Assembly: GCA_017467225.1 (NCBI GenBank)
Contig: JAFTSR010000057.1
Location: 1-5,705, forward strand
DNA: 5,705 nt
Source: Clostridia bacterium
Lineage (GTDB): Bacteria > Bacillota_A > Clostridia > Oscillospirales > CAG-272
Reading direction: 5' to 3'
Shown here: positions 1-5,289 of the stretch, in pieces
How the letters are laid out: every line of letters begins with the position of its first letter
How positions within the stretch are numbered: position 1 is the first letter of the stretch
Position numbers and translations under genes: made by a program
Notes under the pieces: model-generated
The model's database searches: none
The model's input: only the letters and a program-made list of their open reading frames with translations
What the model was told of the DNA's origin: nothing

Positions 1-1140
1 CACCTGAATCAGATTGGTAGATCGGTTTCCAGAGGTAGTGCCTACATAGCCCAGAGTCTTGGGATAAAAGCTTGCGAACTTCTGATAGACATTCAGTGAG
101 GCGTTGAGCGTCGAGGAAGAGGATCCGGAACGCGCCCAGTGCATGTAGCAATATACATCCGCTTGGGGCGCGTGACTGTCGATACAGTCTAGCATGTATT
201 CGGTTGCAGCCTCTAATTTGTAGAATTTTTGGTCGGTTCCTGCGGGGTAGGGAACGGCCTCTTGCTCGGTGGAGAAATTGATATCGTACGGCTGTAGCGT
301 CACAACATCCCAATCTGTCCACGCCAGGGCGTTTTGGGTGGTGGAGGAGCCATGGCGCGTCCAAACGTTGCTCTCGGGCGTTATCACATAGAAGGAAGCT
401 GCGTTGGTTTTTTGCTCGGTTTGGGTTGCAAACCAATGTACACCCTTGCCGCCGCTGTAAAGCAATCCCAGGGTGATTTTGATATCCTCACCCAGCATAT
501 TTTGTAAAATGTGATACAGCTGGCTTTGCGTCATGCCGCTTCCGCAGCTGGAGGCATCCTCAGAAAAGCTATTGCCGATCAAAAGAATTTTAAATTCGTT
601 ATCCGCAAGCATCCAGTGATAACCCTTTGCAGGAATTTCTGCTTGCTCCAGCAGCACCTCGCCACACATTGCACAATGGCTGCCGGCGGTTTTGCCTGGA
701 CGTACAGAATTTGCCTTGATGCCGGGGTCGACTACCTCATCGTGACCGAGAGCCTCTACGGTGGTCTGTTCCACGAGCACTTTGTCGCACTTTGTGCAAT
801 GCATGCCCTCACTCAGACCGTTTTGTGTGCAGGTGGCGGGAATGGCCGCGTCTATGACAACGGTGTGTCCCAGCGTGCCGCCCTGCAGCAGCTTGACGTC
901 GGTGCTGTTGATATCACCGTCCCGGTTGATATCGAGTTTTTGTTTGATTTTTTCATCGACTGTCGTTATTTTTCCCTTGGTGTAGGCGTTCAGAAGGACA
1001 ATGTCGGCGATGGAAACTCGCCCGTCGCCGTTGATGTCGCCGGTGAGCGTATCACTTTGGGTCGGCTCTTGCGCATACACCGCGCAGGTGAAAACGCAAA
1101 GCAGTGCGAGGAAACATATCAGAAATGTCGCTTTTTTCAT
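1..1140 (-). CDS. Secreted dockerin protein with cysteine linker repeats and a DUF4886 (SGNH-like) domain, 3' end missing
   Basis: Translating the minus strand from the ATG at 1140 gives 380 codons open to the window edge, so the C-terminus is missing. Residues 1-23 are a signal peptide (KK, hydrophobic core, VYA cleavage site before Q24). Residues 34-88 match a type I dockerin: two calcium loops, D35-N37-D39-D46 and D70-N72-D74-D76-D81. Residues 100-175 form two cysteine-containing linker repeats (C104, C115-x2-C118; then C156-x2-C159, with the lone first cysteine lost in the second). From about 183 a DUF4886-like domain begins with ILLIGNSFSEDA (the GNSFS box resembles SGNH block I, S191 being the nucleophile candidate) and continues with WDVVTLQP at 277-284. 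The expected DxxH lies beyond the edge. A GGAGGA Shine-Dalgarno 7 nt upstream fixes the start. Inferred role: an extracellular esterase-like or carbohydrate-active protein docked through a cohesin; the substrate is unknown. DUF4886 assignment is from motif recognition. Confidence 0.85.
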   Translation of the reverse strand, partial: MKKATFLICFLALLCVFTCAVYAQEPTQSDTLTGDINGDGRVSIADIVLLNAYTKGKITTVDEKIKQKLDINRDGDINSTDVKLLQGGTLGHTVVIDAAIPATCTQNGLSEGMHCTKCDKVLVEQTTVEALGHDEVVDPGIKANSVRPGKTAGSHCAMCGEVLLEQAEIPAKGYHWMLADNEFKILLIGNSFSEDASSCGSGMTQSQLYHILQNMLGEDIKITLGLLYSGGKGVHWFATQTEQKTNAASFYVITPESNVWTRHGSSTTQNALAWTDWDVVTLQPYDINFSTEQEAVPYPAGTDQKFYKLEAATEYMLDCIDSHAPQADVYCYMHWARSGSSSSTLNASLNVYQKFASFYPKTLGYVGTTSGNRSTNLIQV

Positions 1141-1147
1141 GGTTCAT

Positions 1148-1153
1148 TCCTCC
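1148..1153 (-). promoter_or_regulatory. Ribosome binding site of the dockerin gene
   Basis: GGAGGA on the minus strand, 7 nt before the ATG at 1140. It decides the start and places the signal peptide at the very N-terminus. Confidence 0.85.
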
Positions 1154-1183
1154 AAATCGGTACCATGTTTGAGTGTCAAATCC

Positions 1184-1212
1184 ATTATAGCACAAATCGG
1201 AAGAATTTGCAA
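1184..1212 (-). promoter_or_regulatory. Sigma-A promoter of the dockerin gene
   Basis: On the minus strand there is a -35 box TTGCAA (1212-1207), a 17-bp spacer and a perfect -10 box TATAAT (1189-1184) with the extended TG motif (TGCTATAAT). Transcription should start near 1177, giving a leader of about 37 nt. The gene is therefore transcribed independently of the pyrophosphatase gene upstream. I see no operator or riboswitch in the short leader. Confidence 0.8.
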
Positions 1213-1266
1213 GGGATTTTGCTTTTTTGGGGGAGAAGGTGTTCTTTTTTTGGAAAATTTTTTGTC

Positions 1267-1332
1267 CAAGTTCTTGAAAGAGGGGAGCGCGAGGGGGGAA
1301 AACTTCTTTTAAGAAGTTTTCCCCCCTCGCAT
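1267..1332 (-). repeat. Uninterrupted copy of the intergenic hairpin repeat (empty site)
   Basis: This copy reads CCAAGTTCTTGAAAGAGGGG, then a single GAGCGCGAG (1285-1293), then the palindrome 1289-1330 and CATA. The same order of blocks (CAAGTTnTTGAA, GGGAGCGCGAG, A-rich/T-rich stem, CTCGCATA) occurs at 1814-2020 and 3327-3531, but there about 137 bp is inserted and GAGCGCGAG occurs twice. This copy is therefore the uninterrupted form. Confidence 0.75.
1289..1330 (-). terminator. Perfect 20-bp palindrome downstream of the pyrophosphatase gene, probable terminator or 3'-end hairpin
   Basis: Two 20-nt arms (1289-1308 and 1311-1330) are perfectly complementary around a central TT, so the RNA would fold into a very stable stem with a tiny loop. 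It begins 7 nt after the pyrophosphatase stop codon. The arms carry an outer GC-rich part (GCGAGGGGGG) and an inner AT-rich part. No U-tract follows the stem in the minus direction, where the next bases are CGCTCCCCTC, so it is not a textbook intrinsic terminator. It could end transcription or protect the mRNA 3' end. Confidence 0.55.
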
Positions 1333-1337
1333 AAAAA

Positions 1338-1748
1338 TCACTTCACCCTCGCCTCTGAGCCGTCCAGGGCGCGGATGGTGGTTTGGTAGTATTTCTCCTG
1401 AAAATACACGGCGCGTGCCATCTCCTCGGCACAAAAGCTCACGCCTTCGGGCGCCATGATCAGTTTGTCCTCCACGTCGTCCGCGCGGTAGACGATGCCG
1501 ACAATGCGCCCGGTGTAGACCGAGACGGGCTGGTCGACACCGACCAAAAATACGTCGAGCTCCTCGCCGTCGCCGCCCAGCACGCCGGGAATGAAGCCGT
1601 AGTTGATGGGGTAGAGCAGCGCCTTCTCGCCCTTGTGATGCTCGTAGCCGATCGGACGGTCGATCTCAATGGTGACGGTTTTTCCTAAATATGATTCCAC
1701 CTGCGCGTGGCGCTCTTGCAGCGTCATGGTGCCGTTTTCGTTGCTCAT
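1338..1748 (-). CDS. ppa: Short family I-like inorganic pyrophosphatase
   Basis: 136 residues. Family I pyrophosphatases hydrolyse PPi to two phosphates in the cytoplasm and pull biosynthetic reactions forward. Visible matches: VTIEIDRPIG at 25-34, the YPINYGFIPG block at 46-55, the GDGEELDV metal-binding signature at 59-66, and EDKLIMAP at 93-100, which resembles the second acidic/lysine cluster, then YFQEKYY at 115-121, like the C-terminal FFxHYK helix. It is about 40 residues shorter than the E. coli enzyme. The signature reads D-G-E-E-L-D where the classic form is D-x-D-P-x-D, so the middle metal-ligand aspartate is a glutamate. ATG 1748 is chosen because AGGAG lies 6 nt upstream; an in-frame upstream extension to 1805 would include the -10 box and is unlikely. 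Activity is likely but not assured given the substitution. Confidence 0.8.
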   Translation of the reverse strand: MSNENGTMTLQERHAQVESYLGKTVTIEIDRPIGYEHHKGEKALLYPINYGFIPGVLGGDGEELDVFLVGVDQPVSVYTGRIVGIVYRADDVEDKLIMAPEGVSFCAEEMARAVYFQEKYYQTTIRALDGSEARVK

Positions 1749-1754
1749 GATGAA

Positions 1755-1759
1755 CTCCT
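1755..1759 (-). promoter_or_regulatory. Ribosome binding site of the pyrophosphatase gene
   Basis: AGGAG within AAAAGGAG on the minus strand, 6 nt before ATG 1748. It decides against upstream in-frame ATGs. Confidence 0.8.
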
Positions 1760-1776
1760 TTTGTGGGTGATGCTTC

Positions 1777-1805
1777 ATTATACCACGATTTCCCGGATGA
1801 TACAA
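1777..1805 (-). promoter_or_regulatory. Sigma-A promoter of the pyrophosphatase gene
   Basis: Minus strand: -35 TTGTAT (1805-1800), 17-bp spacer, -10 TATAAT (1782-1777) with an extended TG (TGGTATAAT). Expected start is near 1770, giving a leader of about 20 nt. The intergenic composite repeat ends at about 1814, less than 10 bp upstream of the -35 box. Confidence 0.75.
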
Positions 1806-1830
1806 GTCCCTTTTTCAAGTTTTTTGAAGG

Positions 1831-1839
1831 GAGCGCGAG
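1831..1839. repeat. Left 9-bp direct repeat (target-site duplication), copy 1
   Basis: GAGCGCGAG, repeated at 1978-1986 on the other side of the inserted element and present only once (1285-1293) in the uninterrupted hairpin repeat. This is what a target-site duplication should look like. Confidence 0.65.
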
Positions 1840-1977
1840 GGTAATGTCATTCTGTTAAGCCTCCCCTTGGGGGGAGGTGGCGGCGTAGCCGGCGGAGAGG
1901 GGGATTTCTGCCCTCTCACCCGCCCCTGGGCGGGAGCTCTCCCGAAGGGAGAGCCTTTTCATTAACTTCATGACATT
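1840..1977. mobile_element. MITE-like GC-rich insertion, copy 1 (about 138 bp)
   Basis: Non-coding element with short terminal inverted repeats AATGTCAT (1843-1850) and ATGACATT (1970-1977). The interior is a chain of hairpins: CCTCCCC/GGGGAGG at 1860-1877, GAGAGGG/CCCTCTC (1895-1901 with 1911-1917), CCGCCC/GGGCGG around 1920-1933, and GCTCTCCC-GAA-GGGAGAGC at 1936-1954 followed by CTTTTC. On the minus strand the last loop reads C-UUCG-G, a stable tetraloop. There is no transposase, so it would have to be moved in trans. It is at least 94% identical by eye to 3353-3488. From memory, repeats beginning AAGCCTCCCCTTGGGGGGAG are common in Oscillospiraceae genomes. Confidence 0.7.
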
Positions 1978-1986
1978 GAGCGCGAG
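1978..1986. repeat. Right 9-bp direct repeat (target-site duplication), copy 1
   Basis: GAGCGCGAG directly after the right terminal ATGACATT. It is also the start of the left arm of the hairpin that follows. Confidence 0.65.
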
Positions 1987-2017
1987 AGAAACTTTTATTC
2001 ACAAAAGTTTCCCTCGC
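1982..2017 (-). terminator. Stem-loop downstream of the XRE regulator gene, probable terminator
   Basis: 15-bp arms at 1982-1996 and 2003-2017 around a 6-nt loop, 21 nt after the regulator stop codon. The single non-Watson-Crick position becomes a G-U wobble in the minus-strand transcript, so the hairpin is intact in the RNA of the gene it follows. As in the other copies, no clean U-tract follows. Confidence 0.5.
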
Positions 2018-2038
2018 ATAATGTTGTTCGCTATTATC

Positions 2039-3175
2039 TTAACGCTTAGTATCCCTTGCGAACGGTGTGTATTTTTCAATGATGGCCTTGAACCAGGCTT
2101 CCTCACGGACACGGTCATAGATTTCCGACTCGCGGATGCAGTTGAGCTCGCGCTGAACATCGTTACATTCATATCCGCTGGAGACCTCGGATCGTTCAAA
2201 AGGGTGATTCTTTACCAGATACGAGGTGTGAATGGTCTTCTCAGGGAGATCATCGTAAGCCTTGGCGTGTGAAAGCCGGAGGTCGAGATATTTTGCACAG
2301 TTTGCGTCGTCGCCTTCGCGGCAGTAGCGAGCGGAAATATATCCGTAAGCCTCAGCCAGGTAATAGTGGCAAAAACCATAATCCTCTTCGTCATAAATCA
2401 GCTTGATAAATTCGACCGACTTTTGATGAATACGGATCGCTTCTTGATTCGTCGGCGCATAAAACGCGCAGTTTCTGATCTGTACGTAAATATCCGTGCT
2501 GTCGTTATAAAGACTCTCACGTGCGTATTTCCACCATTTTTCACTGCCGCGGTCGTAAAACTCTCGCATTTCCTCGGCTTGTAATGCGTCCGGCAAAAGA
2601 TGGATGTATTCCAGGGCTTTTTCCTTATCGCCCGATAGATTGTAAATCCCGCTGAGCAGACTGATCGCGTCGTATCGAAGCTGCTCGTCAAAGCGTTCTT
2701 TGAGGATACGCTCGCATAGGGTAATCAGCTCATCCTTATGTGGGACCTTCGGATGATCCTCCGTTAACTCGCCCTTTTCCTTCTTATCCCAGTGTTCTTC
2801 CCAGAAATATGGGTCCCAGTATAGCATCCAAATATAATTTTGCAAGATCTTATCCTCGTTAGGATAATCTTTATATGCCTTGCATATGAAATCAAATTTT
2901 TCTTTTTCCTTGCCAAGATTTGACAGTCTGTGGAATTCCTCTATGATCTCATCAACTTTTGCCTGCTTTTTGGCAAGATCAACGCCCAAAAGTTCATCTG
3001 TGGTTACATTGAAAAAGTTTGCAAGCAGGGGGAAAAGTGTGATGTCGGGAAGGGAGGCACCCGTTTCCCATTTGGAAATTGTCTGATAAGACACATTCAG
3101 CCGTTCGGCAAGCTCCTCTTGCGTTAAGTTCATTTTTCTGCGCAATGCTTTGATTCTGTTACCAAAATTTTTCAT
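2039..3175 (-). CDS. XRE-family helix-turn-helix regulator with a TPR-like C-terminal domain
   Basis: 378 residues, cytoplasmic. Residues 4-64 are a Cro/C1-type helix-turn-helix: FGNRIKALRRKMNLTQEELA, then LNVSYQTISKWETGASLPD and ITLFPLLANFFNVTTDELLG. This is a complete DNA-binding domain with the usual TQEELA and SxQTISKWE helices. Residues 70-378 are charged and helical, rich in Tyr, Trp, Glu and Lys, with TPR-like pairs such as LSGIYNLSGDKEKALEYIHLL (about 174-194) and CHYYLAEAYGYISARYCREG (about 269-288). There is no membrane segment or catalytic motif. Such regulators often sense a ligand or peptide through the helical part, but the target here is unknown. The start is set by AAAGGAG 7 nt upstream; the possible start at 3196 would place that site inside the gene. 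It is visibly AT-richer than the GH110 gene beside it and is bracketed by two direct composite repeats. Confidence 0.88.
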   Translation of the reverse strand: MKNFGNRIKALRRKMNLTQEELAERLNVSYQTISKWETGASLPDITLFPLLANFFNVTTDELLGVDLAKKQAKVDEIIEEFHRLSNLGKEKEKFDFICKAYKDYPNEDKILQNYIWMLYWDPYFWEEHWDKKEKGELTEDHPKVPHKDELITLCERILKERFDEQLRYDAISLLSGIYNLSGDKEKALEYIHLLPDALQAEEMREFYDRGSEKWWKYARESLYNDSTDIYVQIRNCAFYAPTNQEAIRIHQKSVEFIKLIYDEEDYGFCHYYLAEAYGYISARYCREGDDANCAKYLDLRLSHAKAYDDLPEKTIHTSYLVKNHPFERSEVSSGYECNDVQRELNCIRESEIYDRVREEAWFKAIIEKYTPFARDTKR

Positions 3176-3182
3176 GGAAGTT

Positions 3183-3189
3183 CTCCTTT
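3183..3189 (-). promoter_or_regulatory. Ribosome binding site of the XRE regulator gene
   Basis: AAAGGAG on the minus strand, 7 nt before ATG 3175. It decides this start over the in-frame one at 3196. Confidence 0.85.
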
Positions 3190-3219
3190 GATACAATTTG
3201 TTTCCTCGAGGTTGACTTC

Positions 3220-3247
3220 ATTATACCATGTTTTTCAAAAATGTACA
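3220..3247 (-). promoter_or_regulatory. Promoter of the XRE regulator gene (extended -10)
   Basis: Minus strand: perfect -10 TATAAT (3225-3220) with an extended TG (TGGTATAAT). The best -35 is poor: TGTACA (3247-3242) with a 16-bp spacer. The expected start is near 3213, giving a leader of about 37 nt. An 8-bp palindrome CCTCGAGG (3204-3211) lies just downstream of the start and could be an operator, but this is only a guess. Confidence 0.65.
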
Positions 3248-3343
3248 GATAAAGCTACGCGAATTGTTTTCAACTGTCGTTAGAATTTTCGCACGTCGTG
3301 CGAGGTGTCCGGCTTTCATCAAATCATTCAAGTTTTTTGAAGG

Positions 3344-3352
3344 GAGCGCGAG
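3344..3352. repeat. Left 9-bp direct repeat (target-site duplication), copy 2
   Basis: GAGCGCGAG, repeated at 3489-3497 across the inserted element. Confidence 0.65.
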
Positions 3353-3488
3353 GAAGTGTCATTCCTTTAAGCCTCCCCTTGGGGGGAGGTGGCGGCGTAG
3401 CCGGCGGAGAGGGGGATTTCTGCCCTCTCACCCGCCCGGGGCGGGAGCTCTCCCGAAGGGAGAGCCTTTTCATTAACTTCATGACATT
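3353..3488. mobile_element. MITE-like GC-rich insertion, copy 2 (about 136 bp)
   Basis: Near-identical to 1840-1977. By eye the differences are limited to the left tip (GAAGTGTCAT against GGTAATGTCAT), two bases before TTAAGCC, and one substitution plus a 1-bp deletion in the CGCCC/GGGCG hairpin. The right end ATGACATT is unchanged. The imperfect left terminal repeat (AGTGTCAT) suggests slight decay. It carries no coding capacity. Confidence 0.7.
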
Positions 3489-3497
3489 GAGCGCGAG
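3489..3497. repeat. Right 9-bp direct repeat (target-site duplication), copy 2
   Basis: GAGCGCGAG immediately after the right terminal ATGACATT, overlapping the start of the following hairpin. Confidence 0.65.
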
Positions 3498-3528
3498 GGA
3501 AACTTTTGTTTACAAAAGTTTCTCTCGC
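3493..3528 (-). terminator. Stem-loop downstream of the GH110 gene, probable terminator
   Basis: 15-bp arms at 3493-3507 and 3514-3528 with a 6-nt loop, only 5 nt after the GH110 stop codon. One position is an A-C mismatch in the minus-strand transcript and a G-U wobble in the plus-strand one. It is placed to end the SGNH-GH110 operon, though a U-tract is lacking. Confidence 0.5.
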
Positions 3529-3533
3529 ATACC

Positions 3534-5282
3534 TCATTCCTCCACTCGCACGTCCTCGCAGCCCTCCTGCGTCAGCTTTTCAATGGCAAAGGGGCCGACC
3601 CAGAGATTGTCGCGGATGTCGACGTTTCGGCTGTGGGAGAGCTTGATCAGATGCTCGCCCGGGTGCCATTTCTCGGCGCAGGTGCTTCTGTAGATGCGAT
3701 TGTCGCAGAAGGTCAGACCGTCGGTGGAGAAGGCATACAGCACCGGTGTGTCGGGCGTGTCAAATACGTTGTGATGAATGCGAATGTTCTTGTGGTAGGG
3801 CGCTTTGACGTCCGGCGCGGGAACGACGGGACAGATGCTGATCATGCCCTCGCAGAACTGATACATGGAGCTCAGACATGCGTCGGTAAACACGTTGTCG
3901 CAGATCTCCACGTCGTGGCACTCGCCCGACTCAAACCAGTAGTTGGAGTCACCCGCCACCAAAATGGCCGAGCCGGAGGACTGAAACACGTTATGGGCAA
4001 TCCTGACTTTTTTTGGCGTGGAGACCAGAACGCCTCTGGCGCGGCAGCTGCCAAAGCGGTTGTGGGTGCAGATGAACGCCGCTGTGTGGGTCAGATTGTC
4101 CAGCGAAAGTCCCGCGGGGTCCTGTGCGCGGATGGACTCGTCCACATCCTTTTGGAAGGTGAGCAGAAATTCCTCGTTGCTCTCAAGGCGATAGGATGCC
4201 GCCGTGGCATGGGCGACCGGTGTCATGTGGCGGCGCTCGATAAAGACCATCTCGTCTCCGTCCTCAGCCCAGTAGGCAAACGCGCAGGCCTGGTGGTGCA
4301 TGTAGCGGCAGCGCAGCGTCCGCGCGTCCAGCCACTCCACGCCCGTAACGCAGCAGCCGTGCACGTTGATGGGATCGTCCATCAGTCCCGTGAAATTGCA
4401 TTCTGTGATGGTCACCGTGCCCGAGCAGCAGGTGACGTGCATGCCGTCATCGCGCCCGTTGGCGACCTTGCGACCTGCCGCCACGTTGGGAAGGAAGTGC
4501 ACACGGCGATAGGTGAGGTCCTCACAGAACTGCGCAAGGCACCCAAGTCCCCCACAGCTGTGCACCGTTACGTCCTCGACGGTGAGGTTTTTGCATTTTT
4601 CCGTGAAGATGCCGGCGTGCTGCCGCGCGCCGTGGCGCAGCACAATGATATTTCCGACGGCGGTGTCCGGATGGTTGGCCTCAAAGCGGTAGATGTCATC
4701 TCCAAGCGGCTCGATCAGCTTGCCAAAGCCAAAGCGGTCGCCGCTGCCGCGACGGATGGCGCGCGTTTGCTCGTCGTATTGAATGACCCACCAAAGAAAG
4801 GGCGACCATTCGTCCGCGCCGATGTCAAACTCCAAAATGCCGTCCCGTACACGGTGCGGATAGATACTGCTGTCGATTTTCAGATCGATGGTGGTGTCGG
4901 TGAACGCCGTCACGATGCCCTCGGCAACCAGCGGCTTCTCCCAGTCGATGACAAAATTTTTGATCTCGACGTTCTCGCAGAAAAGCAGCGTGATCGCCTG
5001 CATCTGACCGCTGCACAGAAGGCGCGTGACCTTTTTGCCCTCTTTTTTGCCAAGCAGACGGACGTTTTTCATGTTTTCGAGCAGCACACCCAGCCGCCTT
5101 GTCGGCAGCACGTCGGTGTTGGATAGGCGGATGTCGCGCAGAATTTTTGGAGAAAAATAATAATCGCCCGCCTCGAAAATAAATTCGGTGTCAGTGGGGT
5201 GCTCACCAAGCAACTCAGCCAGCGCCAGTGTGCATTCCGTGCCCGGAAGGATGCCGTGATCCTTCAAAATGACTTGCGTCAT
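3534..5282 (-). CDS. GH110-type beta-helix glycosidase, probable alpha-1,3-galactosidase
   Basis: 582 residues. GH110 enzymes are inverting exo-alpha-1,3-galactosidases that remove terminal galactose from blood-group B or linear B-type glycans. Residues 95-565 show right-handed parallel beta-helix rungs with repeated 'N-V-x-I-x-N/D-N' turns (VEIKNFVI 105-112, LTVEDVTV 233-240, VEICDNVF 458-465, IRIHHNVF 500-507, VDIRDNLW 554-561). The GH110 core is present: RDDGMH at 277-282 and MDDPINVHG at 301-309. D279, D302 and D303 have the same 23/24-residue spacing as the catalytic acid and base aspartates I recall for the characterised enzyme PdGH110B (D321, D344, D345). No signal peptide or membrane segment is visible, so it probably acts in the cytoplasm. 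ATG 5282 lies 7 nt after the upstream stop; ATG 5300 and TTG 5321 are alternatives, and no start has a strong ribosome site. A GH28-like or other beta-helix enzyme is less likely. Confidence 0.8.
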   Translation of the reverse strand: MTQVILKDHGILPGTECTLALAELLGEHPTDTEFIFEAGDYYFSPKILRDIRLSNTDVLPTRRLGVLLENMKNVRLLGKKEGKKVTRLLCSGQMQAITLLFCENVEIKNFVIDWEKPLVAEGIVTAFTDTTIDLKIDSSIYPHRVRDGILEFDIGADEWSPFLWWVIQYDEQTRAIRRGSGDRFGFGKLIEPLGDDIYRFEANHPDTAVGNIIVLRHGARQHAGIFTEKCKNLTVEDVTVHSCGGLGCLAQFCEDLTYRRVHFLPNVAAGRKVANGRDDGMHVTCCSGTVTITECNFTGLMDDPINVHGCCVTGVEWLDARTLRCRYMHHQACAFAYWAEDGDEMVFIERRHMTPVAHATAASYRLESNEEFLLTFQKDVDESIRAQDPAGLSLDNLTHTAAFICTHNRFGSCRARGVLVSTPKKVRIAHNVFQSSGSAILVAGDSNYWFESGECHDVEICDNVFTDACLSSMYQFCEGMISICPVVPAPDVKAPYHKNIRIHHNVFDTPDTPVLYAFSTDGLTFCDNRIYRSTCAEKWHPGEHLIKLSHSRNVDIRDNLWVGPFAIEKLTQEGCEDVRVEE

Positions 5283-5289
5283 GTTTTTG

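Larger units (their letters stand above)
1814..2020. repeat. Composite intergenic repeat, copy 1 (hairpin repeat interrupted by a MITE-like element)
   Basis: Outer blocks are TTCAAGTTTTTTGAAGGGAG at the left and the stem-loop 1982-2017 plus CATA at the right; both are shared with the uninterrupted copy near 1267-1332. Between them lies the GC-rich element 1840-1977. The whole unit is nearly identical to 3327-3531 and in the same orientation. It fills most of the gap between the regulator and the pyrophosphatase gene, and I see no ORF of interest in it. Confidence 0.85.
3327..3531. repeat. Composite intergenic repeat, copy 2
   Basis: Same arrangement and orientation as 1814-2020: TTCAAGTTTTTTGAAGGGAG, GAGCGCGAG (3344-3352), GC-rich element (3353-3488), GAGCGCGAG (3489-3497), then the stem-loop 3493-3528 and CATA. 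It lies between the GH110 gene and the regulator. The remaining gap sequence (3248-3326) is AT-rich with no feature I can support. Confidence 0.85.

Noticed and set aside
511..1389. A 292-codon open frame on the plus strand
   Set aside because: It overlaps the dockerin gene, the promoter, the hairpin and the end of the pyrophosphatase gene; it has no domain and its translation crosses non-coding repeat.
1858..1960. GC-rich hairpin chain as a riboswitch or structured ncRNA
   Set aside because: Two near-identical copies with terminal inverted repeats and flanking duplications lie downstream of genes; a mobile repeat explains this better. The AT-rich promoters lie outside it.
3290..3302. CGCAC-GTC-GTGCG inverted repeat upstream of the regulator
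   Set aside because: Only 5-bp arms, well upstream of the promoter, and not repeated elsewhere in the window; chance is enough.
1814..3531. CRISPR-like repeats
   Set aside because: There are only two long direct repeats separated by a gene, with no regular short repeat-spacer pattern and no cas gene.
3228..3693. Plus-strand open frames running through the composite repeat
   Set aside because: The translation is low-complexity repeat sequence (Gly/Arg/Pro-rich) with no ribosome site; the repeat explains it.
3633..5126. A 497-codon open frame on the plus strand opposite the GH110 gene
   Set aside because: It is a GC-rich antisense shadow: no recognisable domain and no ribosome site, while the minus frame carries clear GH110 motifs.
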